Assembly: GCA_034231615.1 (NCBI GenBank)
Contig: CM067309.1
Span: 38,347,627 to 38,411,626, forward strand
DNA length: 64,000 nucleotides
Direction: 5' to 3'
DNA from: Meghimatium bilineatum
Taxonomy: Eukaryota; Mollusca; Gastropoda; Stylommatophora; Philomycidae
The notes under the pieces were generated by a model that worked only from the letters and a program-made list of their open reading frames with translations, searched no databases and had not been told where the DNA came from. Below are positions 11,683-23,699 of this stretch, in pieces (the first letter of the stretch is position 1; each line of letters begins with the position of its first letter). Both the position numbers and the translations under genes were made by a program.

Positions 11683-11900
11683 CTTCTGCATTCGTTCAAA
11701 CTTCTGCAGATCAGCAGGATGTAGTCCGGAGAACAGGAAGCATAGTGTCATGGCGTAAAGCTCTGCTGTGATATCTGCACCTTTCTGCTTGACACATCCG
11801 ACTTCAGCATGACTTCTGGGTTACTTTGACCATATATCAGATGGGACATCCAACTCTTCCCCATAACCTCCTTAGTCTCCTCTTATAACATGCATGGAAG
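11683..11900 (+). mobile_element. SINE-like family B, full copy
   Basis: All landmarks are present in order, ending in ATAACATGCATGG just before a MITE. Confidence 0.62.
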
Positions 11901-11909
11901 TGTTATATA

Positions 11910-12079
11910 CAGTAGAATCCCTCTATAGAGCATTCTGTTATAACAAATTTCCCTATATAACACTTTTCAAAATCCCCAATTTTATTTATTCTATATTGTT
12001 TGTACTGCATATAGCGAATTCCTGTTATTACATACATATGGGTAGGTCTGGACCAAATTGTTGTAATGGAATTGCACAG
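11910..12079. mobile_element. pogo-like MITE, full copy
   Basis: A 170-bp copy beginning CAGTAGAATCCCTCTATA and preceded by TA. It is close to an inferred consensus; one base of the far end is mutated. Confidence 0.75.
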
Positions 12080-12164
12080 TATTAATCACACATTATTGTC
12101 TAATCCATTCTCTGATAATATGCAAGAGTTTGAGAACTAAGTAAAAACTGTCTAAATATTTCTG

Positions 12165-12330
12165 GAGAAGCTTGTGGCTGAATGGCTAGGACTGGGGCCT
12201 CAGATCCTTGACTTGTTGGGTAGTCAAACCATGGTTAAGAATGGATTTGTATCTTTCTGAGGTCAAATAATTCTTTCTTTATTGTGATGAATTTTATGGC
12301 AAGGCAGCGTTCAATTCCACTGCCTATAAA
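12165..12330 (+). mobile_element. Possible tRNA-related SINE, single copy here
   Basis: TGTGGCTGAATGGCTAGGAC resembles an A box of a Leu/Ser-type tRNA head; the B box is not clear. Confidence 0.3.
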
Positions 12331-12529
12331 ACTTCATTGCACCCCCTATCAGGAAAGCATGCAGTAAGAAAAAAACTTTCTGGATGGTTGTCAGTTCCCA
12401 TCAAATTGATTCTCTACTCTACCCAACTGAAAATATTGATACCGGTACTTATACTTTTCATGTTTTACCGGAAATCGGAAGGGGTAGTGAAGATTCATAA
12501 TTTACCTGCCATGCTCATCTTAAGAGACA

Positions 12530-12606
12530 GCTAAGAAGGTTTAGATGTGGGGTTGACATTCTATGTTCAGCTAAGAAGGTTTAGATGTGGGGTTGACATT
12601 CTATGC
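12530..12606. repeat. 38-bp direct duplication
   Basis: Two identical copies with core AGAAGGTTTAGATGTGGGGT. Confidence 0.9.
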
Positions 12607-12774
12607 TCCTTTAAAAAAAAATATTCCCGGATCAAATAGTAGTTTAGGCAGATGCGAAACCTCTAGTCATTTGTGAATCCTTTTTTCGATTCACAATTAT
12701 GAAATTTGTGCATGAAGTATTAATTAATGTGCAGCTTAGAAAATTGCCGACTAGCCCAACCAACAGTAAATCAT

Positions 12775-13015
12775 AACATGTGGTTAAGCTGTTCGCCTTG
12801 TGTTCAAGAGATCATGAGTTCGAATCCGACTCGTGTCATCTTGTGTACAATGTGGATTTTTCAGAGATCCCTGTGGATTATCGCTTGATGCTGTGGAGTT
12901 ACGTGCTATGAGTGGTACTCTCGGCAGACAGCATGCCGCTTCGATGAGAGTGACGGAGTACATATGGGGAAACCGAGTACAGTGAAGTCAATCCTCTGTC
13001 TTTTGAACACCCTTT
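12775..13015 (+). mobile_element. tRNA-derived SINE, family S
   Basis: An A-box-like GTGGTTAAGCTG and a B box GAGTTCGAATCCGAC lie about 40 bases apart, followed by a body shared with 23700 (GAGATCCCTGTGGATTATCG, ATATGGGGAAACCGAGTACA). It is a pol III-type SINE, not a tRNA gene. Confidence 0.72.
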
Positions 13016-13477
13016 TTTAAACATACAATCATTCTTCAAATGAAAACCTTAAAAGTGTAAATTTGAATAACTGTCATTGCCTTGAAATCTATCAATATTG
13101 TTATTAAGGATGCCATGAATGTTCTTCACGTGCCATTGCAGTGCAGATAGACAAGTGACATCATAATAATTTAATCGCAGTTTAAAGATGGCTGTTCCAC
13201 TATTGACATGCGTCAAATAGAAACTGTATTTCATTATCCATTTGTTTTAAGTGATGGTGTCAATCATATAGATAGGAATTCATTGGTGAATGAAGGTCCA
13301 GTACGACGATGCGTTCCTGTCAATCATGAGGTGTATGAGTAGTTTAGGAAGTTTTCAAACGGCATATGTTCTGTAGCAGACTGTTCATAATCAGGTCAGA
13401 CACACATAGTGGCGATCGCAGAATCGATTGCAGCCATTAAACACCCCATACAGAAAAACTATTGATTGACAGTGTAA

Positions 13478-13605
13478 CAGTGTCACACATCTTAGACATC
13501 AGTCAGTGTAACAGTGTCACACATCTAGACATCAGTCAGTGTAACAGTGTCACACATCTAGACATCAGTCAGTGTAACAGTGTCACACATCTAGACATCA
13601 GTCAA
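13478..13605. repeat. 33-bp minisatellite, 4 copies
   Basis: Core GTAACAGTGTCACACATCTA. Confidence 0.93.
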
Positions 13606-13721
13606 GGTTCTGTATATCACATCATCCATTGGGCCTTCACCGCTCAGTCTGTAGGGAAGACCATCAAAGAGAAGAGCGGCGCATGTGTTGTGATTACAAG
13701 CAACAGAAATTCAAAAGAAAA

Positions 13722-13952
13722 TTTGTTACAACAGAAATGACTTGCCTTTGTTACAACAGAAGTGACTTGCCTTTGTTGCAACAGAAATTACTTGCCTTTA
13801 TTGCAACAGAAATTACTTGCCTTTGTTGCAACAGAAATTACTTGCCTTTGTTGCAACAGAATTACTTGCCTTTGTTGCAACAGAAATTACTTGCCTTTGT
13901 TGCAACAGAAATTACTTGCATTTGTTGCAACAGAAATTACTTGCCTTTGTTG
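13722..13952. repeat. 25-bp minisatellite, 9 copies, LINE-derived
   Basis: Core GCAACAGAAATTACTTGCCT, corresponding to the TTEMTCL codons of the adjoining LINE fragment. Confidence 0.93.
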
Positions 13953-13959
13953 AATCCTC

Positions 13960-14280
13960 GGAGTAACAATAAAATACAGAAACAAGAACATCCGAATACT
14001 AACAAAAACAATGCTAATTCAGGATTACATCAAAAGATAATAGATTGATTTTTTTATGCTTCCAGACTACAATCAGACAGTGCCTCTCAAAAAGCATTAC
14101 TATACAGACACGATGGATACAAATCCATGGGGAGACCTTGCAAATGATGGATTACAGACATAAAAGTCAAAAATAAACATATATGAAGCACACAAAAAGG
14201 CCATCTCCAGAGAACATTCCTACCCCTGACGCTACAAGGCATAAAGGGGTATAAAGTGAAAAGAAAGAAAGAAAAGCAAG
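13960..14280 (+). mobile_element. LINE 3' fragment, 36-kb family
   Basis: It aligns by eye with 27365-27690 (AAAAAGCAT.ACTATACAG, CCATCTCCAGAGAA, CTACCCCTGAC). It is badly frameshifted. The array at 13720-13950 sits on its 5' side and derives from it. Confidence 0.6.
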
Positions 14281-14392
14281 CAACATGACAATGGAAGTGA
14301 CTTGAACTTGATGATTACACAGACGGCAGCTCATGTCTGCATTTATAGTAATTCAATTAGCATAATCAAAACACTGCAATGTGGGTTGCATT

Positions 14393-14612
14393 TGAGAACA
14401 ATAGCTTGAGACAATCAGGAGGTCGAAGTTGAGAACAATAGCTTGAGACAATCAGGAGGTCGAAGTTGAGAACAATAGCTTGAGACAATCAGGAGGTCGA
14501 AGTTGAGAACAATAGCTTGAGGCAATCAGGAGGTCGAATTGAGAACAATAGCTTGAGGCAATCAGGAGGTCGAAGTTGAGAACAATAGCTTGAGGCAATC
14601 AGGAGGTCGAAG
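14393..14612. repeat. 37-bp minisatellite, 6 copies
   Basis: Core GAACAATAGCTTGAGACAAT; immediately precedes the RNase H fragment. Confidence 0.93.
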
Positions 14613-14617
14613 TTGGA

Positions 14618-14866
14618 ATGTATCGCATTCATTTTCGTGCCCATCATGTGGATGTTCTAATCAATGAAAGAGCAGATTGGCTGGCTTGCACTCCTACTGT
14701 GTCTGATGGTAGAGCAATGAATCGTGCTGACATTTTGAACTCCTTCGTGAAACAACATAGGAAAAAGAAAATTAATGTGGGTGACGATTCCTTTTCCATC
14801 TCCAGAATAAAGGAACTGGCTTTAATTGCAGTGTTGCCTGAAATGGGCTTACTTATGGGGGCTTAG
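14618..14866 (+). mobile_element. LINE RNase H fragment
   Basis: An 82-codon frame reads INERADWLA and then VSDGRAMNRADILNSF. The NERADWLA block is the conserved end of the RNase H domain of I/Jockey-type non-LTR elements; nothing of the RT itself is left. Confidence 0.55.
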
Positions 14867-14909
14867 AAGAATGTTTGTCAACCAACAAATAACTTAAACT
14901 GTCAGTCAT

Positions 14910-15048
14910 ATTGTGGATACATTCAAGTAGAGATTAGATCATCTATGTATCCACTATTGTGGATACATTCAAGTAGAGATTGGATCATCTATGTATCCAC
15001 TATTGTGGATACATTCAAGTAGAGATTGGATCATCTATGTTGTATCAG
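14910..15048. repeat. 46-bp minisatellite, 3 copies
   Basis: Core GTGGATACATTCAAGTAGAG. Confidence 0.92.
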
Positions 15049-15094
15049 AACTGCAATGATAATGATGATCGGATGACTAACATCATACATGCTT

Positions 15095-15238
15095 CTGTAC
15101 CGTCTCAGGATGGTTTCTGCACCGTCTCAGGATGGTTTCTGTACCGTTTCAGGATGGTTTCTGCACCGTCTCAGGATGGTTTCTGCACCGTCTCAGGATG
15201 GTTTCTGCACCATCTCAGGATGGTTTCTGTACCGTCTC
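15095..15238. repeat. 22-bp minisatellite, about 6-7 copies
   Basis: Core TTTCTGCACCGTCTCAGGAT. Confidence 0.92.
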
Positions 15239-15546
15239 AATGTGACGACTCAGTGTTTGTGAAATCTCTAACGGGTTATGAGTTTTATTATTAGTATTAT
15301 TTGTTAATTACATTACAGTGTTAGTCACAGCAGTAATAAATAGAGCTTTCCTTAGACAAGAAAAGACGACGACAAAACAAAATCCATTTAGTAAGAATTC
15401 ATTGGTAGTTTAAAAATTTTTTACAAATCTCCATTTCCGTTCTAGCTGCCTACAGCATCATTATTTGCAGAAGAAATTTGTATTATCTCTTTATCATTTC
15501 TCACGCAAAAAACAAAGTCTTGTTTGAAGAGAAGCACATGTTTGTA

Positions 15547-15925
15547 CAGTCAAATCTCATTTAACAATTTTTTCCAGACCAACAAAATATATAATCTCAT
15601 AACAGCTTGGTCTGGTCAGAAAAAATATGTATGTTATAGCAGTAAATATATGTATGCTATAACAAAATCTATGTATGTTATAACAGAAATAAAGTATAAA
15701 CAATAAATATAATTGGGGATTTTGAAAGGGTTGTTTGAGAAATTTGTTATACAGTGTAATCCTGTTATCACAACTTGGTCCTGACTGACAAAATATGCAT
15801 GTAATAACAGAAATTTGCTCTATACAGTACAAACAGTATAGAAAATATATAATTGGGGATTTTAAAAAGTGTTGTTATATTGGGAAATTTGTTATAAAAG
15901 GATGCGTTATAGAGGGATTCTACTG
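15547..15925. mobile_element. Two adjacent pogo-like MITEs
   Basis: A copy at 15547-15750 (with a short internal duplication of TATGTATGCTATAACA type) runs directly into a second, complete copy at 15752-15925 in the same orientation. Confidence 0.7.
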
Positions 15926-16706
15926 TGCCTGCTTACAACTGTGTCGTGTTTGTTTAGCATGCGCCTGGAATGAACAAACACACAGCTTTTTGTGCTTGTT
16001 TTCATGTTTTTCTCTAGTCTTTGTACGCTTTGCATTTATGGAAACTATGAGAAAGCTCATTTGTTGTGGTGCCATAGTTATCAACTAGTATGTATTTTCC
16101 ATATTGATACAGATTTTAGGCCCAAAAATCTTTTGGGGAAATCTAGTCCAACAGTGTTAAATTTTCCCCAGGAACATTTTGGGGAAATTAGCCCAACAAA
16201 ATGTAGGAAGCAACTAAGTAAATGTGTTAGCTGTTAGATCACTATATGCTGAACACTTCCATAGTTGCTCCGATCTCCTATTCAGTATGTCTGTTCAGCA
16301 TGTGATAACTGTTCTAGTTCTGTTACGTGATAACTCTTTATCTTAATTTCTATATATATATACATTACCTCTCATTTCTAATATACATTACCTCTCATTT
16401 CTAATAACTCCACTCATTACACCCAGGTCATGCATTCTAACCAAAGACAGAAAATAAAACACAAACTCTGTGATTTATTCAAAATATCCGCACTGACCAT
16501 TGAACTACTGCTTGCCACTGTGACCACACTTAAAAGACTGCTCTTTCATATTTCCCCTGATACGAGCAAGTCCAGGCACAAAAATGGAAGATAATTTGTT
16601 AAATTATACAACAAAATATAGGAAATTTATGGAATTACAGAAACATTTCAATAAAATATGGGAAACTTGTTCAACAAATTGTGGGAAACTTGTACTGTAT
16701 TCTTCT

Positions 16707-16975
16707 GTGTTCATTCTCAAACTCCTGCAGATTAGCAGCATGTAGTCTGGAGAATATGTCGTGTTATAATTTATAGCTACGTTGTGATATCTACAGCTTT
16801 CAACCTGATACATACGACATCAGTATGGCTTCCATGTCACTGACCCTATATGGGATGGGACAGCCAACTGCATCCCATAACCTCCTTAGTCGCATCTTTT
16901 AACATGCATGGAAAGTAATGAGTGTTTTTTTTCATTCCCCTTTCATTCCTTGGCAACACACAGGCAGGAAACTTA
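16707..16975 (+). mobile_element. SINE-like family B, full copy
   Basis: Includes hairpin CCTGCAGATTAGCAG and the tail TTTCATTCCTTGGCAACAC. Confidence 0.65.
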
Positions 16976-17145
16976 TGTAGCAATATGTGAAAAACTTATG
17001 TAATAAAATGTGAAACACTTATGTAACAAAATGTGGCAAACTTGTATAACAAAATGCGAAAAACGTATGTAACACATTGTGGCAAATTTATGTAGCAATA
17101 TGTGGCAAACTTATGTAACACGATGTGGAAAACTGATTGAACAAT
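16975..17145. repeat. Degenerate ~22-24-bp repeats
   Basis: Variants of ACTTATGTAACAAAATGTG; related single units occur from 16610. Confidence 0.75.
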
Positions 17146-17502
17146 ATGTGTTAAGACTGCATGAAACTGTATATATAGTAAGTAATAAAAACTATTAAAA
17201 ATGGTTAAATAACAGTTTTATATAGATCAAATACTTCTTCTTTGGGATCGTCACTCAGTCAGGTTGGGATTTCGGATTCTATTATATAGGCTGCTGTCTG
17301 TTTTCGAGTTTCCACTGTGCCGTACAGTTTAGATCAAATACAAGATGGAACAAATCAATGTTTCGACCAAAAGGTGTTTATCAAGGTAGGGACAAACTAC
17401 AGAACACCCACCAGAAATATAGCAGTAGACGACATGGAAGTTCTTGTGTATGCCTACTATAAAATAACAGAAATAAAGATATAAGTTATGAACCAATGAC
17501 AT

Positions 17503-17757
17503 AGAACACTAGTTTCCCATAATTGAATCAATTACCTAGTCACGGTTTGGCATATAACACTAGTTTCCCATATTTGAATCAATTACCTAGTCAGTGTTTG
17601 GCATATAACACTAGTTTCCCATAATTGAATCAATTACCTAGTCAGTGTTTGGCATATAACACTAGTTTCCCATATTTGAATCAATTACCTAGTCAGTGGT
17701 TGGCATATAACACTAGTTTCCTATATTTGAATCAGTTGCCTAGTCAGTGGTTGACCA
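17503..17757. repeat. 51-bp minisatellite, 5 copies
   Basis: Core AACACTAGTTTCCCATATTT. Confidence 0.93.
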
Positions 17758-17989
17758 GAAACCACTGTATCACCTAGTATCACCTGACTAGTATCACCTA
17801 CCTCACTTGTTCAGCAGCAATGGCATCATCCCTTGACCTTTCCAGATAAAAATGAGACATGGTACCCTACTTTTTTGGGTGAGGGTTCGGGTTATACTGT
17901 TATACCATACTTTCTAGCGACTAGGTGAAGGTTCGGGTTATACTGTTATACCATACTTTCTAGTGATCGCAACTAAGCTGTAAACTATG

Positions 17990-18060
17990 ATGCAACACAT
18001 TCTGTTCTCTGGACTATATACTGCTAATTGCAGGAGTTTAAGAACGAACACAGAAGAAGA
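17990..18060 (-). mobile_element. SINE-like family B, 5' end
   Basis: The minus strand begins in TTCTTCTGTGTTCG and breaks off after about 70 bases. Confidence 0.5.
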
Positions 18061-18284
18061 AGAGCATACGACATGTGTCCTTTTTCTTGTGATTAATTTA
18101 AAATTTCAATTGATAACTTACAAATTTGAATTTGAGAAATAAAAGTTCTAAGAAAAACTAATTCTACAGTAAAATAATACAATGTGTAGAAAATTATAAA
18201 ATAGAAACTGAAAAAACTCAAATGTTGATTTGTTCAGGGCTTCCCGTAGGTGCTGAACCCCTTTCCACTAACAAGGAAATAATG

Positions 18285-18471
18285 CAGTCAAATCCCATTA
18301 TAACAACTTGGCCTGGACCAACAAATTATTTATGTAATAACAGAAATTCATTATATACAATACAAAACAATATAGAATAAATATAAGTGGGAATTCTGAA
18401 AAGTGTTAAATAGGGAAATTTGTTATAAAAGGATATGCTATAGGAGGATACACTATAAAGGGATTCCACTG
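18285..18471. mobile_element. pogo-like MITE, full copy
   Basis: Begins CAGTCAAATCCCATTATAAC and ends GGGATTCCACTG before TA. Confidence 0.72.
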
Positions 18472-18637
18472 TATTTCCTTTATAGCCTCAACAGCAATTC
18501 TACATTGACCTCATTTTTCTCTGGAGGTGGGAAAATCAATCAATTTCTCACAGTAATCAATTCTCGCAGTAATCAATTAGCTTCTCAGTAAAGCTTCCTT
18601 TTATTTTTGTTTTTATATATTTAACCATGTAATCTAA

Positions 18638-19150
18638 TTTTACTGGTATATAGGCCTACATTATTTTATATAATATAATTTTACTGGTATATAGGCCTAC
18701 ATTATTTTATATAATATAATTTTACTGGGATTTAGGCCTACATTATTTTATATAATATAATTTTACTGGGATTTAGGCCTACCGACATTATTTTATATAA
18801 TATAATTTTACTGGGATTTAGGCCTACATTATTTTATATAATCTAATTGTACTGGGATTTAGGCCTACATTATTTTATATAATATAATTTTACTGGGATT
18901 TAGGCCTACATTATTTTATATAATATAATTTTACTGGGATTTAGGCCTACATTATTTTATATAATATAATTTTACTGGGATTTAGGCCTACATTATTTTA
19001 TATAATATAATTTTACTGGGATTTAGGCCTACATTATTCTATATAATATAATTTTACTGGGATTTAGGCCTACATTATTTTATATAATATAATTTTACTG
19101 GGATTTAGGCCTACATTATTTTATATAATATAATTTTACTGGGATTTAGG
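18638..19150. repeat. 41-bp AT-rich minisatellite, 12 copies
   Basis: Core TTTTACTGGGATTTAGGCCT followed by an AT run; one copy has a 4-bp insert, one a GTA variant. Confidence 0.95.
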
Positions 19151-19315
19151 TCAACACTCGTGTTTGTGTAATCTAATTTTACTCCTCTTCCCTAATTATG
19201 GTTTTAGTTTAGTCTTTCACATTATAATAATGTAATATAAATTTACTATAGTCTTCCCTATTATAATACAAATATTACTAGTCTTCTTTATAAAAATGTT
19301 ACTGAAGTCTTCTCT

Positions 19316-19705
19316 ATTAGAATGTTACTGAAGTCTTCTCTATTAGAATGTTACTGAAGTCTTCTCTATTAGAATGTTACTGAAGTCTTCTCTATTAGAA
19401 TGTTACTGAAGTCTTCTCTATTAGAATGTTACTGAAGTCTTCTCTATTAGAATGTTACTGAAGTCTTCTCTATTAGAATGTTACTGAAGTCTTCTCTATT
19501 AGAATGTTACTGAAGTCTTCTCTATTAGAATGTTACTGAAGTCTTCTCTATTAGAATGTTACTGAAGTCTTCTCTATTAGAATGTTACTGAAGTCTTCTC
19601 TATTAGAATGTTACTGAAGTCTTCTCTATTAGAATGTTACTAAAGTCTTCTCTATTAGAATGTTACTAAAGTCTTCTCTATTAGAATGTTACTGAAGTCT
19701 TCCTT
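19316..19705. repeat. 26-bp minisatellite, 15 copies, highly uniform
   Basis: Core GAATGTTACTGAAGTCTTCT; most copies identical, two with A for G. Confidence 0.95.
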
Positions 19706-19942
19706 ATAAAAATATTAAAAATTCCTGCAGTCGTACCGATTTGAATTATGCTTCTGTGAAGTCGGATGAGTGAAGCCATTAGTGTAAATAAAACAACAAT
19801 TACCAGCAAATACAGTCTCAGAAGGTTCTGATACTTTCTTGTGGTGTTTGAATAGACAAATTACATATGGACCTCATGTTGTTGACCTTTCATTTTTCTG
19901 TGTGCCTGATTTTGTAAACACAAGATTGAAACTTATGAAATG

Positions 19943-20190
19943 TCTTCTGTGTTTAATCTCATACACCGGTTTGTTAGAAAAATATTGTTGAATAGCAGAA
20001 TGTGTTGTGTCATGGTTTACAGCTTGGATGCAATATGTGCACCTTTCAGTCTGATACATCTGACTTCAACATGAATTTTGGGTCACTTTGACCTATGGAA
20101 TAAATCTGCTAATTTCACCCCAAACTTCTTTATTCTCCTTTTACAACATGCATTCCAGGTTAAGGCATATTTATTCTTTTCTCTCCTTTT
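19943..20190 (+). mobile_element. SINE-like family B, diverged
   Basis: Landmarks GTCATGGTTTACAGCTTGG and CATCTGACTTCAACATG are present. Confidence 0.55.
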
Positions 20191-20224
20191 TGACCGTAAA
20201 GTAAAATAAAGTTAACCCATAGCA

Positions 20225-20470
20225 TTTGTTAATGATGGGAGTATGAGATGTCAGCTATCTCACATTTAAGTGACTGTGCTATATGAAGGCGGGAGCCATC
20301 TCTTCTCCCTCGCAGTCTTTACTTCCCAGATTAGTCTGGTATCCAATTAGGGCTTGGTCGATCCGGTAGCCTTTATGATCTGAAAAACATTTCCCTCTGA
20401 ACTGGGGAATGAACCCATGACCACTCATATGTGAAGCCAGTGTGCTAATCATTGCGCTACACTGCTTTTG
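20225..20470 (-). mobile_element. tRNA-derived SINE, family T
   Basis: On the minus strand, GTAGCGCAATGATTAGCAC is followed by GGGTTCATTCCCCAG (B box) and a body shared with 57262 (TCGATCCGGTAGCC region, AATTGG.TAC). Distinct from family S. Confidence 0.7.
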
Positions 20471-20604
20471 GGCCCTAGCTACACATGGATGCTGAAGTGT
20501 AAAATGAAACAAAGGGAGATTATAAATATTAAATGAAAAGGTCAAGCATGCTTGACTGTGGTGGTTAGTTATCGGTTTGGTATTCAGTAAGTACAGTATA
20601 GGAA

Positions 20605-20905
20605 CCAGTTGTCTCATACAGCTGGCCTACTAGCAATGTGGCTACAGCTATCACACAGCTGGCCTACTAGTGATGTGGCTACAGCTTTCACACAGCTGGC
20701 CTACTAGTGATGTGGCTACAGCTTTCATACAGCTGGCCTACTAGCAATGTGGCTACAGCTCTCTCATACAGCTGGCCTACTAGCGATGTGGCTACAGCTC
20801 TCTCACACAGCTGGCCTACTAGCGATGTGGCTACAGCTTTCACACAGCTGGCCTACTAGCGATGTGGCTACAGCTTTCACACAGCTAGCCTACTAACGAT
20901 GTGGC
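20605..20905. repeat. 37-bp minisatellite, 8 copies
   Basis: Core CAGCTGGCCTACTAGCGATG. Confidence 0.94.
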
Positions 20906-20989
20906 GATGATAGCTGCCATTCAAACCACTCGACCATCTACTCTACATTGTTCTGTGATATAGTTATATGCGGTAGATAATATTATGTG

Positions 20990-21180
20990 ATGTAAAGATT
21001 AATAGCTGAAGGCAGAGTTAAAGACAACAGGGGAAGAGGACGCCCAAGACGACGACGGTCCATTGATATATCAGATTGTTTAAACATGTCTCTAGCTGCT
21101 GCAGGTCTACTCACCGAGAACCACTGAGTGTTCAGAGAATCCATAAGGAAGACCACGTTCTGGAAAAAATATGTCACATG
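20990..21180 (+). mobile_element. LINE 3' end (GRGRPRRR family)
   Basis: It reads NRGRGRPRRRRSIDISD and ends FWKKYVT. The same closing sequence occurs on the minus strand at 25120-25520. Confidence 0.55.
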
Positions 21181-21225
21181 ATAATGATGTTGTAAAGTTA
21201 CCATATAGATAATATCTTATTTAAC

Positions 21226-21370
21226 TTCAGCGTTCATTCTCAAACTCCCGCTGGATCTCTCTTGTAGCAGGACAATAGACCCACTAGATTTCCAGCATGA
21301 TATAGTCCAAGGAATGAAAATGTGTTTTCACCATTTCATTTACGCCACTGGCCCAACACATCCATCTTTG
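21226..21370 (+). mobile_element. SINE-like family A
   Basis: Complete copy with the hairpin core TAGCAGGACAATAGACCCA, loop-side mutated. Confidence 0.68.
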
Positions 21371-21389
21371 GTGGTGTATAGATAATAGT

Positions 21390-21680
21390 ATCAGATAAAA
21401 ATTACCGTATAGATAATACTATCTGATGTAAAGTAGCCATACGGATAATATTATCTGATGTAAAGTAGCCATATGGATAATATTATCTGATGTAAAGTAG
21501 TCATATGGATAATATCTGATGTAAAGTAGCCATATGGATAATATCTGATGTAAAGTAGCCATATGGATAATATCTGATGTAAAGTAGCCATATGGATAAT
21601 ATCTGATGTAAAGTAGTCATATGGATAATATTATCTGATGTAAAGTAGCCATATATAGATAATATTATCTGATGTCAAGT
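21390..21680. repeat. 29/32-bp minisatellite, about 9 copies
   Basis: Core GATGTAAAGTAGCCATATGG; longer units have an extra TTA. Confidence 0.92.
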
Positions 21681-21711
21681 TGTCATTATAATCTTGTCTC
21701 TCTCAACAGAA

Positions 21712-21755
21712 GATGAACATAGCAACCACACTTCAACACAGAGATGGACATGAGA
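21712..21755 (+). CDS. Weak terminal-exon candidate
   Basis: A strong pyrimidine-rich acceptor (CTTGTCTCTCTCAACAG) is followed by a short open frame DEHSNHTSTQRWT and a stop; another frame from the same acceptor stays open for about 33 codons. About 1 kb of unrepeated AT-rich sequence follows, as in a 3' UTR. No partner exons were found upstream, and no homology was recognised. Confidence 0.15.
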
Positions 21756-22786
21756 CAGACACAGTTGGAATGATTCTCTTTTATTCTGGTCATTTCTTTG
21801 TTACCTTGTAGTTTTAGTGAATGTCTGGGACAAGATGTCTTTGCTGAGAGATTGCCGAATGTTGTCTGCTCATCATTTCTTCTGTCTGTATTATTCTATA
21901 AACAGACTTTAATTACATGTTTATTTTTTTCCGTTTATTTTGGAATTTTGATTTGACATGTTGTATGTAGCCAGTTGTGAGATGAATGTATTCTTTTTGT
22001 AAATGTGGTTCAGCAAATTACCACTTTTCAAATGTCAATTTATATTTTCTAATGTGGTTCACATTTACTTTTGGAATTATTTATTCAATATGATTCATCA
22101 AATTACCATTTATAACTGTAGCAGTTCAGATGTTTTGGTCCAACAAATTATGGGATTTCTATTAATATGCATAAACAATTAGGGGGAGGCCTGAACAAAA
22201 ATTGGTAGACTGGGGGGGGGGGGGGAATATGACATAAGCTGATGTCAACACTGTATTTATACATCAGTTAAAATTTTTGAATTTGAAACATTATTCAAAA
22301 AATTTGGAAACAGACACATTTTTTTTCTCATAATTATGCTGGGAGGGATGCTTGATTTCTTAACAGTTGTTGGACAGGTTAGGTGGAGTGAAAATTTGAC
22401 AAAATTATTGTTGATTTAATGTGTCTTTTACCTGTTTGTGATGACTAGATATTTTATAGTTTGGTTCACTTTGGACTTCCAGTCACACCAAGATGGTGGC
22501 GGAGATATCATTATTCTGCAGTTAAAACACATTTTACATTCTTCAAAAAATAACAAATCTGCATGAGGTCCCTAGAATAATAGGTCTAAGGCAAGTATCA
22601 AATACTAAAATATTGTTGAAGGAAAACACTGGCCAAAGTGGCATGGGACTAAAAACAGGGTATTTATGTAACGCAATGAAATCTATGCACCAAACTGTAA
22701 ACAACAATGACAATGCTGTTGTAAAGCATGGCTACAAATAAAATACTTCTGGTCAACAGATGAACAGCGGATAAACAAGGCTAACT

Positions 22787-23300
22787 GTGATTTGGAAAAG
22801 CGACATCAGTGTTGGAGTGAAAATCAAACTGTATACGTCGCTGGTGCTTTCTGTTGTGTTGTATGGTTGTGAGAGTTGGACACTCACTGCGGACATGGAG
22901 AGAAGATTACAGGCTTTCGAGTATAAATGCTACAGAAGAATTCTACGAATTTCCTATAGGCAACATAAGTCCAATGTGTACGTAAGAAATAAAGTAGAGA
23001 TGTGTGCAGGTGTCCAGGAGCCATTGCTTTCAATAGTGAAACGTCGAAAACTAGCATGGTTCGGACATGTATGCAGGCACGATTCCTTGTCAAAAACAAT
23101 ACTGCAGGGAACTGTCGAGGGTGGAAGAAGAAGAGGAGGACAAATAAAGACATGGACAGACAACATCAAGGAATGGACAGGGCAAGATATTTCCACACTC
23201 ATCCGCATCGCTGAGGATAGAATTCGCTGGAGGACTCTGTGTGCTGAAACATCCAATGTGGTACCCTTACGACCCTGAAGGGTTATGGGTTTATTGATTG
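22787..23300 (+). mobile_element. RTE-like LINE 3' end, best preserved copy
   Basis: A 163-codon open frame covers the end of the RT: YTSLVLSVVLYGCESWTL, then YRRILRISY, KLAWFGHVCRHD, and the closing R.RWR.L. These are in the order seen at the C-terminus of RTE-type ORF2. A TTGATTGATTGA tail follows at about 23292. It is 5'-truncated and lacks the catalytic YADD box. Confidence 0.75.
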
Positions 23301-23384
23301 ATTGAAACAACCAAGGTTATCTGGCCCACAGGAGCATCTGTACTTACCAAGTTGTAGAGAACTTATAATGACATACGGCAAACT

Positions 23385-23690
23385 GATCTTTAATGTGACC
23401 AATATCAGACAAGATGCTTATTAACTGATCTATAATGTAAGCAATATCAGACAAGATGCTTATTAACTGATCTATAATGTAAGCAATATCAGACAAGATG
23501 CTTATTAACTGATCTATAATGTAACCAATATCAGACAAGATGCTTATTAACTGATCTGTAAAGTAAGCAATATCAGACAAGATGCTTATTAACTGATCTA
23601 TAATGTAACCAATATCAGACAAGATGCTTATTAACTGATCTATAATGTAACCAATATCAGACAGGATGCTTATTAACTGATCTGTAATGC
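23385..23690. repeat. 42-bp minisatellite, 7 copies
   Basis: Core ACAAGATGCTTATTAACTGA; a further single unit at 23945. Confidence 0.94.
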
Positions 23691-23699
23691 AGGGATCTT

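Noticed and set aside
12775-13015. tRNA gene
   Set aside because: A and B boxes are present, but no cloverleaf or acceptor stem closes, and the body recurs in four other places, so it is a SINE.
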